Assembly (NCBI GenBank): GCA_946800325.1
Contig: OX326961.1
Span: 36,661,043-36,725,042 of the forward strand
Source: Luzula sylvatica
Taxonomy: Eukaryota > Streptophyta > Magnoliopsida > Poales > Juncaceae
Length of the DNA stretch: 64,000 bases
Reading direction: 5' to 3'
The translations under genes and the position numbers were made by a program. Below the pieces are notes generated by a model. That model saw nothing but the letters and a program-made list of their open reading frames with translations, had not been told where the DNA came from and made no database searches. This document shows positions 46,158-57,439 of the stretch, piece after piece. Each line of letters starts with the position of its first letter. Position 1 is the stretch's first letter.

Positions 46158-47435
46158 ATGGGCATAAACAACCATTACAGCCCAAATCAAGGTATCCAAG
46201 TATCGAGTTTTTGCGGAAAGAGGATCCTAACATGGGCTTTGTATTTGGTAATACCATTTGCTCTTCTTCATTATTTTCTCTCCCCTCTTTCTTCTTCGTC
46301 TCAAGAACCCATTTTCTCTCAAGGAAACAACAAATCGAATCCACATAACCATTCAAAGAATACAGCTGAATTGTGCAACTATTCTACTGGTTCATGGATT
46401 CCATCGACCTTGGATCCATTATACAACGGTACGAGTTGTGGTACCATAAAGAAGGGGCAGAATTGTATGGTACATGGCCGGCCAGATACTGGTTATTTGT
46501 ACTGGCAGTGGAAACCATTACAATGTGAAGTACCACGCTTCGAACCTTTGCAGTTTCTTGAGCTAATTAGAAACCGCCACGTGGCGTTCATCGGTGATTC
46601 GATGGCGCGCAACCAATTAGAATCTCTTCTTTGTCTTCTCGCTACCGGTTCTAATCCCGAGCTCGTGTACAACGAAGGTGAAGAAAACAAGTTTAGACGA
46701 TGGATTTTTCACGATTTTAACGTGACTATTTCTGTGTTTTGGTCTCCTTTTCTCGTCAAGGGGATAGAAAAATCGGCCAATTCAGGATTGAACCATAACA
46801 AATTGTATTTAGATTCGGCCGATGAAAAATGGGCGTCGCAATTGGATAAATTCGACATGATGGTCTTCTCGATTGGCCATTGGTTCTTGCATCCAGCAGT
46901 ATACTACGAAGGAGAAGAAGTATTTGGTTGCCACCAGTGCCCCGAATTTAACCATACCGAAATTGGTTTCTTCGGGGTTTACCGAAAAGCAATTAATACG
47001 ACATTAAAAGAGGTGAAGAAAAGATTAGGAAACTCGGATAAATTAGTGATAGTAACTACCTTTACGCCAGCTCATTTCGAAGGCGAATGGGATAAAGCGG
47101 GTGCTTGTTCGAAAAAGGAACCGTATAAAGAAGGGGAGAGGGAGATGGAGTATATGGATAATGAAATGAATAAAGTCGAGATCGAAGAGGTGGGAAGTGC
47201 ATCGAAAGAAACCAAAGAGGTGAATGGGAGATTAAAGATCGAAGCTTTGGACGTGACGAGAATGGCTTTCATGAGACCTGATGGGCACCCGGGTCCGTAT
47301 ATGAATCCGGACCCGTTCAAAGACGGGTTAAAGGATCGGGTTCAGAATGATTGTGTTCATTGGTGCATGCCTGGTCCTATTGATGCTTGGAATGAGATTT
47401 TGCTTGATATGGTTAAGAGATGGAGAGATCAGTGA
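46158..47435 (+). CDS. TBL-family O-acetyltransferase, array member 6 (intronless)
   Basis: A single frame encodes 425 residues from MGINNHYSPNQGIQ. An in-frame upstream ATG 30 codons earlier would add a second hydrophobic stretch, so the start at 46158 is preferred because it matches the other members. A membrane anchor lies at about 22-42. The PMR5N block has CNYSTGSW and GTSCGTIKKGQNCMVHGRPD, so the canonical GRPD is kept. GDS reads AFIGDSMARNQ (Ser about 148) and DxxH reads DCVHWC (Asp about 398, His about 401). Its protein is closer to members 1 and 2 than to 3-5, yet it has no intron. Confidence 0.92.
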   Translation: MGINNHYSPNQGIQVSSFCGKRILTWALYLVIPFALLHYFLSPLSSSSQEPIFSQGNNKSNPHNHSKNTAELCNYSTGSWIPSTLDPLYNGTSCGTIKKGQNCMVHGRPDTGYLYWQWKPLQCEVPRFEPLQFLELIRNRHVAFIGDSMARNQLESLLCLLATGSNPELVYNEGEENKFRRWIFHDFNVTISVFWSPFLVKGIEKSANSGLNHNKLYLDSADEKWASQLDKFDMMVFSIGHWFLHPAVYYEGEEVFGCHQCPEFNHTEIGFFGVYRKAINTTLKEVKKRLGNSDKLVIVTTFTPAHFEGEWDKAGACSKKEPYKEGEREMEYMDNEMNKVEIEEVGSASKETKEVNGRLKIEALDVTRMAFMRPDGHPGPYMNPDPFKDGLKDRVQNDCVHWCMPGPIDAWNEILLDMVKRWRDQ

Positions 47436-48393
47436 TAACTCGAGTTTATTGGTTGCATTAGTATAGTTCATTTATAATTTAGGTTATTTGATTTCATTTA
47501 TTTTAACCTTCACGATTTTTATTTTTATTTTGAGAAAGAATTGAGATATATTCTTGGCTACATTCTTGGATATATTAAAGAACTGGATTTTCTTTTCTTT
47601 TTTGAATGAAACTTATAGCAAGTTACTATTTTGTTTTAAATAAACAATACCCAGATAAAAATATCAATGCAAAATCCTAAATTCATTCAGATAAAAAGTT
47701 AAATCTTGGCACTAAACCAGAATTCAGATCCAATTTGGTTCAAAAACTCAAACAATATGTTAAAACATTTTGCAACCAATCCAAAATTTAATGATTCTAC
47801 AATTACATGATGATCAAGCTTGTATAATCAAGAGAAAACTTTCTTCGCCAATCACCACACAACCATAATTATAACTATCTCTCATTATGTTGCGATATTT
47901 AACACCGCCAATCCCTCATTGAATACGCCTTTTAAGTTTTTTTTTTGTTTTTTTTTTTTTTGTTACAAGCCCGTAGGCAAAAACCTGAAAACATTTATAA
48001 TTTTTCAGATATAAGATTTCATTGATAACATTGACGAGTATATACTAAAAGCTAGTGATACAAACAAATTTTGAAACTGGTACGAGGATCATGCTGACTT
48101 GGTACCGAGTACATCCATTTCAGTACCACTGTTTAGTTCTTACTAGTTCAGAGGAGCAATTCAGTATCTAGATTTCAGTACATTGAAGGAAATCCTAAAT
48201 ATAGAAACTGAGAAATTTCTTCCATTGTTTCTTATCCATTTCTATTGACCATGCATCGAAACTTAGTTCTTGTTCATTTTTATTGGTTTTTCTACGCTCT
48301 TCTACTACAAGAATTACTATAATAACAGTAAATATTTAATACCAAGAAACCAAGAAAAATAAAGAAAAAAGAAATAAACTTTTCAAACCTCAA
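47436..48393. other. Convergent spacer between TBL member 6 and the 2H gene
   Basis: AT-rich with T-runs at 47938-47961. No open frame with a recognisable product. Confidence 0.5.
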
Positions 48394-49062
48394 TTAAGCA
48401 TCAGATCCACCACCAAGGGGGAAAGAGAAGATCTCCCGTACCGGGTTAAACTCCACCAACCCAATATCCATCCCATAACCCGACACCGGCAATTTCATCT
48501 CTCTCAACACGGAGAAAGCCTCGGCCATTCTACTCTTCAGCACGTCCTTCGCAACCTCACAGCTGGGCAACCACTCATCCAGCCTGTACCTTTCCGGTGC
48601 CTCCACACTCTCCTTCTTTATCAACTCAATCAACTGTGCATGTAACCCTAACAACGCCGCGGAGGGAACCGGCGCATAGAAAAGCGTACCAGTACCGTTG
48701 ACATCGCTGCCAGGTGAGCTACATATAGAGGAGAGGGTAAGCGGTACTGGGTCGAGACGGGCAGCCAGAGAGCGGAGAGGAGATAGTAGACGGAGAGGAT
48801 CTAAGGAAGAAGACGAAGAAGAAAAGGAGAGCAAAGTCAAGTGAGGACGAGATTCGATCTCGATTAAATAAGAAGTGATCTGGCGGCGAGCAAGAATGTT
48901 CCAGGCTTTGAGGACCTGGTTTTCCAAGGCCGGGTCGAAGTAGAGCTCGACGGCGTACCCAGTGGAAGGCAAGGGTTGTTGCGTAGGCAGAGAAGACGGA
49001 GGCGAGTGGAGAGATGAAGGGAGAGTAGCGTTGGAAGGAGGAGGGATTGCCGTCTCTGCCAT
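48394..49062 (-). CDS. 2H phosphoesterase (RNA ligase/cyclic phosphodiesterase-like)
   Basis: An intronless frame of 222 residues. The first half (from about 34, STGYAVELYFDPALENQVLK) and the H-L-T-L motif at 74-77 (RPHLTLLSF) are typical of the 2H phosphoesterase / 2'-5' RNA ligase-like fold found in plant proteins of this size. Active 2H enzymes have two H-x-T/S motifs. The second site here, around residues 165-170, reads LPSCEVAK, where the expected His and Thr are Ser and Glu. Catalysis may therefore be altered or lost. The N-terminal 33 residues are Pro/Ser-rich and probably disordered. Base composition is GC-richer than the neighbouring genes. Substrate and location are unknown. Confidence 0.8.
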   Translation of the reverse strand: MAETAIPPPSNATLPSSLHSPPSSLPTQQPLPSTGYAVELYFDPALENQVLKAWNILARRQITSYLIEIESRPHLTLLSFSSSSSSLDPLRLLSPLRSLAARLDPVPLTLSSICSSPGSDVNGTGTLFYAPVPSAALLGLHAQLIELIKKESVEAPERYRLDEWLPSCEVAKDVLKSRMAEAFSVLREMKLPVSGYGMDIGLVEFNPVREIFSFPLGGGSDA

Positions 49063-50292
49063 GGATTTGGTCTCCGTCGTGGTTTGGTTTCGGGGATTGG
49101 GAGTTGGAGAAGACGATTGGTACAGTCGAAGGTACGCTTAAACTATATACGGTATTTTTATATCTTATATGGCTCTAACTTTAGTGTTATATGTGTAGCG
49201 GGTTAAGTATTTGACTCATTAGTATATTATCATGGAAATATAAGATGAATATACTCCTAATGTTTTGCCACATGGGATCTCAGCCGACTGCATGTGTTTC
49301 TTGAATTCATCGGAACCGTTAGATTGAATCGCACTTTGATCTGCAGAGTATTCAGAAGGAACTTTTTTGCAATGATCCTTGATTTGTTTTGTAATAGCTC
49401 ATATAACATATATTTTTTTGAGGGGGGTCCTCGGAAAAATTATGAAAATCTCACTGACTTTTAAATTCTTTAAAGATCTCTTTGGAATTTGATTTTATAA
49501 CTCCTCATCTGCTAATTCTCTGTTCGGAACGTGCTTATAACTTATAAGTGGAATAATGAAATGCCGACATATACTTTTTGATTATTTTACCGACATATAC
49601 TTTTTGATTATTTTACCAGCAAAGTTTAACTCCATGAAATCTCAGATCTTAGCCTAGAGGATATGTATTAAATTAAGAGGCCATATATGGTGCCTCTCAA
49701 ATTCTCTCCAATATTTTCTATATATCAATTAACAATTAATTAACATAATAATTAACAAAAAATACACTCCATTAACGGTTAATTAATATTGATATAATTT
49801 TAAAGTACGTATGAATTAATAATTCTTAATCAATATCAATTAATCGTTAATGAAATGTTTTTTCCTATCTGTTAATATATGGACTATGGTCCAAGTGATA
49901 TAATTATTCTTAAATTATTCTTAAATTAATGGGGTTATATATGGACTATGGTCCTATGGAGCCCCTCAAACAAAAAAAAATTCAAATGCACCATTCACTA
50001 ATTGGCCCACAATTGAAGTCCTCAAAAATCATAAAAACAAAACCAATTCAATATTCAATATTCAATATATACATTAATTCACCATGTATTTACACTCAAA
50101 ATATACTTTTCTTTTTGTAAAATCCAAGTGATATATTTAGTTATGTACAATAAAGCGATTCAACTTCTCAATTTGTCAATTTTTTTTTTACAAAATGTTA
50201 GGTGATTTGTTGGCATTCCAACACACATTACTTAGCCCACAATTAAGCCTTCAAAAACCATGAAAAAAGTTGAAGTCCAAGAATTAATTAAT
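49063..50292. other. Spacer between the 2H gene and the PBL28-type kinase gene
   Basis: This contains a TTAATT-rich repeat (49720-49870) and a duplicated segment ATATATGGACTATGGTCC (about 49885 and 49936). No gene seen. Confidence 0.5.
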
Positions 50293-51999
50293 TCACCATA
50301 ATTTCATATTGGCATAGGTAATGATTTGAAGCTCCTTCACACATTCGCTCATTGACGGTCTAGCAGTACCGTCCATTGACACGCATCGAGATGCGAGTTG
50401 TGCGAACATCTCCACAGACTCTATCGTGTATGAGTTTTTCGATATTTCTGGATCTATAATCTTTTTTAATTTCTTCCTATCTGTTAATATTTGATGTACC
50501 TGAATTTTATCATATAAATATCAAATGTTCGTGCTAAGATTCTAGATTATTTGAGAAAAATAAGGAATTTGTGAGGTGTTACTTTGAAAATTAGGTTTTG
50601 ATCATTCGGGCCTTGGCTCAAATCTATAGCTTTGCGTCCAGTTAATAGCTCGAGAAGAACTACACCAAATGCATACACATCACTTTGCAATGTTATCTTT
50701 CCTGTCTGATAGAGAATTTTTTAAAAAAAAATTGATTTCAAAAAAGGAAGCGAATAAAAGAACAAATTACTGTTTTTCAGCTATAATGCAAACAGGTGGT
50801 GTTAAATAAGATTCATATTGCTGGTAAGCAAAATGTACATACCAATGCGTACTCGGGGTCAAAGTAGCCAAAAGTGCCGAGAACCCTTGTAGTCGAGAAA
50901 AAATCTGCTCCTTTAGGCATTAATTTTGCGAGCCCAAAATCTGAAATCTAAAAATTTCACATTTTGCATCAGAATAATAATAAATAACTCAGAAATGAAC
51001 ACAAATATAGCGTAATATTTACCGTACTTAGCACAAGAATTACTACCTTGGCCTCGAAATGTTGATTAAGGAGAATATTACTAGATTTGAAATCTCGATG
51101 TACAATAGGGGCACCAATCGCCAAGTCGGAGTGAAGGTAAGCAAGGCCTCTGGCCGTCCCAAATGCTACTTTTAGCCTCAACGGCCAATCAAATTTCAAC
51201 TCACCTATTCATAAAAATTATAATGAAAAATAGATATAATGTTCGAATTTAAAATTTTGAGTCGTACTTTATTACAGAAATTTGCAAAAAGAAGATTTTA
51301 TGAAATTTAAAAAATGAGAATCACTCACTATTTAATAGTTCAAGGAGGTTTCCTTGCAACATATATTCGTAAACCAAAAATCTGTCTTTTCCATCTGCGC
51401 AGTATCCAATTAGCGTTACTAAATTCGGGTGATCGATTCGACTCAAAATATCAACTTCGACGCGGAACTCGCGCTCCCCATCTGCTTGCTTGAAGGATGG
51501 TAGATTCATTTTCTTTATCGCAACCACCTATATATGAGAAAAAAATAATTAGAAATTTAAAACAAATATAATTTTGAAATCAAAATCGAATACAAACATC
51601 TCGATTCTCTCGCTTTTTTATATAACCCTTAATAAACTTGTTTCATCAACATTAAATTCACAATTTAGATACTTTACATACCTCCCCGTCCTTGAGAATT
51701 CCCTTATAAACCCGACCAAAACCGCCAACTCCAATCATGTTTTTATCGTTGAATCCATTAGTAGCCTCCTCCATTTCCTTGAGAGTGAAAACCGAAGAAC
51801 AATTTCGCTTTTTCGAAGGGGGGATTTGATCTTTCAACTGCCATACCTCAATTGGCTTATACACCCCTATCAAAATCAAAATAACTTTAACAAAACTTTC
51901 ATAAAATCGAAATTGAGGTAATTACTTACATGGATTTATATGATCGAGCGATTTGGTTCTCCCTCTTTTCTTCCACGAAGAAACGATATTGAAAGGCAT
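50293..51999 (-). CDS. PBL28: Receptor-like cytoplasmic kinase, PBL28 type
   Basis: A seven-exon gene for a serine/threonine kinase of 348 residues without signal peptide or membrane segment. Exons are 51930-51999, 51682-51866, 51329-51527, 51047-51204, 50843-50947, 50583-50705 and 50293-50499, all with GT-AG borders and consistent phases. The glycine loop is [11 protein letters not shown] (about 69-79) and the VAIK lysine is at about 90. The catalytic loop is HRDFKSSN (187-194), so the RD-type aspartate is present. DFG lies at 207-209, and [11 protein letters not shown] follows. The N-terminus ([20 protein letters not shown]) and the linker before the kinase match Arabidopsis PBL28-like kinases. 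These act in signalling at the plasma membrane. No kinase motif is missing. Confidence 0.92.
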
Positions 52000-52798
52000 G
52001 TTGATTGAATAAAAAAACAGGGCTAGAAGAACTAAAAAGAAAACAGAGCAAATTCAAGAGAGAAGCAAAAGAGAGAGAGAACAAAGCAAAGAACCTCTCT
52101 TTGGAATCTTCAATCTCCAAACAAGACCCAATTAAAATCACCTAATTAAATTTTTGCTAAGAAGTAAAGCAAGGACCTGAGAATCCTACAATGCACAAAA
52201 CAAAACTGAAATGGAACTTGCAATGGAAGAAAGAACCAAAATTTGATAAAGAGATGAGTGGGCTTTGGTAAAATTGGTAGAGAGCCGTTGTAGAGAAGCT
52301 TTCAACCTTTTAGTGACACATTTCGGCAGTAAAATCCAATTTCAGTGTTTTCTAGGGATGAAATTGAATATTTGTAGTGGAAATATTGTCGTTGCACGAT
52401 CACATAATTTATTGAAAAATATATCGAAGATGTAACTGTAGAGTGCTTTTAATTAATTAATTATTTATTAAATGCATTCAATAAGAATTAGGTGAAATGC
52501 AAATTCATTAAGGTGGAGTGTTTGCACATAAACCAATTTTTTGTTGTTGAATTTTATAACAATAAAAGCTTTTAAATTTTCAAAAACCTAATCCCGTTTC
52601 TTTCAAAAAAAAAATTAAAAATTTAATATTACTATATTTATTATTTTATTCATTTGAAAGAAACCCTACACTTTACAAGAGAAGAATAGTATATTGAAGT
52701 TATATCATTATTTGTCACAATCAGTAATTATCATAAGAATTTTACTTAGGAATAGAGTTGCTCGTCTACAAATGGCGTTTTCTAGTACGAGAAAGACA

Positions 52799-52833
<35 letters not shown>

Positions 52834-53407
52834 AAAAATTACTAAAATATATTGCAGGCCTTTTAAAAGGCAGTAGGAGATGAAAAAATGGGTAAATTTG
52901 GAATAAACTAAAATTAAAAATACACCATATATTCACAAATTAAGTATGATGTACCTTGCATATTTCACATTTTATAACTGCATAATCTTTGTACCAAATT
53001 GTATATGTATATTTCTCATATTACGTGTTACATAAATATCCAGCTCTACAAACTACAGGTTAAGATTAAATTATTTAATTTTATATGGGTAATGAGGAAA
53101 GATTGCTGTACTTAATTTTGAAATAGACTTGGCTCCAAACATGTAAATATGTTTAAAGGCCCAACTATTTTTAATTAAGGCCCATATAAAAGGCCCAACA
53201 AAGCCCATCAAGCTTTGTTAAGGAAAACAAAGGCGAATTCTTTAGCGATACTTTCATTAGGAAACGTTGCGAGGGAGCGGTGACACGACGCATCGCCACC
53301 GTGTACACAGCTGCGCCTCAGGATCGCCTTCCTCCGACGAGATCAGCGGCGGAGCTTTGACGGGGATTTTGGGTTTTCTTCTTTGTGGGTGGAGTTAGGT
53401 GGGAAAG
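52000..53407. other. Divergent promoter region of the kinase and HIG1 genes
   Basis: 52050-52250 is a GA-rich leader for the kinase gene. It includes a poly(T) run at 52803-52831. The GC-richer stretch at 53260-53400 is the likely leader of the HIG1 gene. Confidence 0.5.
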
Positions 53408-54308
53408 ATGGGAGAGTTGGATGCGCTCTTTGGTAATCAGAGAAAGAAGAACCCTTTCGTTCCAATTGGTACTTTCTTTCTTTTCCATTTTTCTTTTTTC
53501 CCTTTTTGTGAGATTATTCCTCGTCCATTGATCCGTTTTGCACTGTGCTCACTCGTCCAATTTGGTTTTTCAGAGACCAGTTTAGAAATTTTGCAGGTCA
53601 ATTGATTCTAATAAACCATAAAATTGTATATATATCCCATGATAATCGAATCAAGAAACACTCATAATACTGAAATCGTGTATACTTGTGATGAATTAGT
53701 CTCAATCAAGCTGTCAAACAGCTTCAATTTGAACCTCAATCAACTAATCATGCAATTAAACAGCAAAAAATATAAACTATCAAGTTAGCAAATAAAGTAT
53801 TACCTATATACCCATACAAAACAGATAATACCATGGATAATCCTACAAAATATAGAAAAAAAAAAGCATGTATACCCTCAGTTCCTAATTTGCTCGAAAG
53901 ATTCCCAAATCACCCTTTAACTCTTTACATTTTAATTATACACCTACTGAGTGAGCAAGAGGAATAATTAGACATTTAAAAAAAATTCGAGAGGAGGGGT
54001 TATTGTTTTATTAGTGATATTTCTCATGTTTTATAGGGGTATTCATGATATTTCACATTTTGGAGGTGTATATGTAATATTTTGAGATTTCACAAGTTAA
54101 GTTACTAATCTTTGTAACTTTTTTAGGGGCGTTCATAACCGCTGGAGTATTAACGGCAGGTTTGATAAGTTTCAGACAAGGCAACTCGCAACTTGGTCAA
54201 AAGCTGATGCGAGCACGTGTCGTCGTTCAAGGCGCAACCGTTGCATTAATGGTCGGTAGTGCCTATTATTATGGCGAAAACATTAGGGGCGCCAAAAATC
54301 AAAATTAA
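53408..54308 (+). CDS. HIG1-domain mitochondrial protein
   Basis: Exons 53408-53468 and 54127-54308 join in phase 1 and encode 80 residues. The protein has a short N-terminus (MGELDALFGNQRKKNPFVPI) and two hydrophobic hairpin segments. The first begins GAFITAGVLTAGLISF, and the second is VVVQGATVALMVGSAYYYG. The segment between them, RQGNSQLGQKLMRARV, is the HIG1 signature region. HIG1 proteins sit in the inner mitochondrial membrane, where relatives (RCF1 type) help respiratory supercomplex assembly. In plants some are hypoxia-responsive. A non-ATG GTG codon upstream in frame is not used as a start. The 658-base intron holds a MITE-like repeat. Confidence 0.9.
53820..54095. repeat. MITE-like repeat in the HIG1 intron
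   Basis: It contains GGGGTATTCATGATATTTC and TTTTGGAGGTGTATATGTA. It is related to the block at 9090-9420 in CSLC intron 2. Confidence 0.45.
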
Positions 54309-55607
54309 TATGTTTCGATATCATGTTACACTTTTATTAAAAATAAATGGACAAGAATATTCTTTTTGTAATATTTTTATTTTGTTCGATACATTCGAGA
54401 AGCATTAATAATATTTACAAATATTAGATGGATTTTGTTTTATATGATTTGGTGGTGGTGGTCCAATTATCAGAACCAAACTATCTATTAATTTGGAAGA
54501 TAAGTAAAAGAACTTATTATTGGTTCGATGAACCGGTACAGGTTCGAGTGGTACCAAACGAATGTGCTTATGATGTTATTTTGACACTTAGTTCTTGGAA
54601 GAAGAATCCTTATATCTATCAATCCATCAATCAATAAAAATGTGATTTGGATTAGAATTCTCTAAATTCATTCTCATTAATTAAATATATGCACAATTGC
54701 ATGTGCTTGCACCAATAATCATGTCTAATCAATTAGCACTAATTCCTTCTGTTAATATATGTTTGTTCTAAGTGGCTACTTGGTCAATATTTTTGACATT
54801 CCTAACCCTAATCTACTTGTTGGAGACACAAGTAAAGGCATTTTATTAAAGATACAAGAAAATTATGTTCTTATATTTTTGTGAAACATATTACCTTATT
54901 TCATAATCATAAATTCAATGATTTATCTATTAGTCTAGGTTTGAGACCCTTTTCGCACATGAGAAATTAATGGATGGCTAGGTAAGCCAAATAAGTCCAT
55001 ATCAGAATCAGAAAGGGATTCAATGCCAAAGGAGATCAAGCTGTCTCCAATGGGCAATGATGCTATCCATGTAGCATATCATTTCTACAAAAGTAAGTTT
55101 TTCTCGCTATGACCCATGTAGCGAGTCGCGCGAATTTATGAGATAGAATTGCGGCACGACATGCATGCATGTTTGCGTGCTTGAGATGCGAAACAAATTG
55201 TACGGCACAACCGCAAATAAATTTACTTATTAACTTCACTTATATGTCGCATTATTGATAGTTCGATACGAAGAGCGAGATTAAAACGAGACTGCTTATC
55301 GCCGCTCTTAAAACTTATAATCGTAATCAGATTGTTACACAGATTACATTGTTGTGTTTGGAGGCCACAGAATTGATCGAACTATTTGCAGATCAGCATG
55401 CACCAGTAAACCCTATGTTATCCTCATAGTAGACTAATCTAGCTCCACTATTACTTTACCAAGCAAAGTCTCATATAAGATTTTCAAATTATACTATAAC
55501 ACACTTAAATTCTATCATTTTCATAAGATAAAATTTGACTTGTTCGTATATAATATATATTGTTCCCTTGTCTACGAAACTTGCTCGACAAGACGATCCA
55601 CTATTCT
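54309..55607. other. Intergenic, no gene seen
   Basis: AT-rich sequence. The open frame at 54428-54637 has no recognisable domain and is probably chance. Confidence 0.5.
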
Positions 55608-55906
55608 GTATATACCAATGTTTTAAATAGCGTATAGCGGCACGCAACATTTTTGACGTTTAATTTAGCGGTTAGCGTTAACGGGCGATATAGCGCCGCT
55701 TCACCATCGCAGCGGAGTTTGATCAAAATTATTATATTTATAATACTAAATATGCATATAAATATAATTTAACAGCCCAATATTATAAATAAAATTATAT
55801 CAAATACTTATTTATATCAACCCCACAAACTAACATAAACTAAAAATTCATCTCTAAGAAATATATATTATAATAATAATAATTATTATTATCATCATTA
55901 TTATCA

Positions 55907-55992
<86 letters not shown>

Positions 55993-56274
55993 TTTACTAC
56001 TACTTTAATTTTTATTTTATTATTATGTTGTTGTAATTATAATAATGCTAATAATAGTTGTTGTTGATCTTGTTCTTCCTATAATAATAATAATAATAAT
56101 TATTATTATTATTATTATTGTTATAATTTTATTAATACACATAATAATAATAACAATTATTATTATTATTTATTATTACTAATATTAAATAACAATTATT
56201 ATTATTGTGTAATGATAATAATGATTATTATTATAGTTATTATTATTTAATAACAATATCAATAATAATAATTG

Positions 56275-56345
<71 letters not shown>

Positions 56346-56644
56346 TGTACTATTACTATTATTATTACTATCATTATTGTATTATATTTTTATTATTACT
56401 ATTGTTATTATTAGTTTAAACATTATTGTGATTTTATAATAATAATAATAATAATAATCATGTTATAACACCGCTACGGTCGCTATATTTGATCGCTTCA
56501 TGTTATAGCAGTCTGCTATAGCGTTGCAGTGGAACAAAATGCTAAATAGCTAAATTCCGAAGCGATGCAGCAGTTACCTCCTAAAATCCGTTATAGCGGC
56601 GCTTAGCGCGCTGAAGCGCCGCTATTTAAAACACTGGTATATAC
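55608..56644. mobile_element. hAT-type element carrying a giant trinucleotide array
   Basis: The element is 55616-56636 (1021 bp). It starts CAATGTTTTAAATAGCG and ends CGCTATTTAAAACACTG. GTATATAC is duplicated perfectly at 55608-55615 and 56637-56644. GCGGC/GCCGC-type subterminal repeats lie at both ends. About 55870-56455 is an ATT/AAT microsatellite block. The terminal sequence resembles the end of the deleted hAT element at 16424 (both CAGTGTTT-type). Confidence 0.88.
55870..56455. repeat. ATT/AAT microsatellite block
   Basis: Long uninterrupted ATT runs (55908-55990) and several ATT or AAT runs separated by short variants follow. The orientation of the repeat flips several times between ATT and AAT. 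Confidence 0.95.
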
Positions 56645-57439
56645 ATGTATGGATCCTGTCATTTATTGAAGACAGGAGAAAAATCTCTGACAAGATTCCA
56701 CCATCCTTAACTATATCATGTTTCTCACTATGATTACAAATTCTACCACATGTTATGTAACGTAAATCCATTGTATATTGATTTTTTTTTTTTTTTTAAG
56801 AACTATATTGATATTTTATTACTTATTAGTATGTTTCGAGGATCCTACGTCAAAATATTTGGAATATATAGGACTATAGGTCCAATGATTTAACTATTAA
56901 TGAGGTAATTACTTAAATTTAGTATGTTTCTTTGAAAAATTTGCATCTTTTCTGCTCTTAGCATCTATCTAAATTTTAAGGATCTTGATTCTCTATCCTA
57001 CGGTCAAGTATGTGCAGGTCTTTGTCATTAACAAAGCTGGCAAGTCGTATACTTTTTTGGTGAACGAGTAACTTTGCCCACTCATTGCTGATTAGGTACA
57101 TATTCTTCATCTCTCTGTGTCTCTGTACCGATCGGTACCACTACCACCGTATATATCCATCCACGAGTCAAGATCCAATGAACGGTCAAGGTAGCCCAAG
57201 CCATGATGTGTTTATCAGACTTTCTGTGGGGTCACGGGTTGTATGACTTGGATCCCCTATGAAACCATCATCGAAAATATTGTCTTCGCTTTTTAGTTTT
57301 TACTCGTATATATAAAAAATCTTCAAAAGATCCTTAAGATCATCATGTAGTCAAGATTCATGAGGGCGGTCAAAGACTCAGAACCTAAGCAGATTTATAC
57401 GATCAAAAGAACGAACATCATTTTCCTTGTGAGAAACGT
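56645..57439. other. Intergenic, no gene seen
   Basis: AT-rich spacer with no recognisable coding region. Confidence 0.5.

Noticed and set aside
53399..53407. Upstream GTG start for the HIG1 protein
   Set aside because: A plant nuclear gene normally starts at ATG. The ATG at 53408 gives the expected N-terminus.
54428..54637. 69-residue open frame after the HIG1 gene
   Set aside because: No recognisable domain and no splice or promoter support. Length is within chance for this composition.
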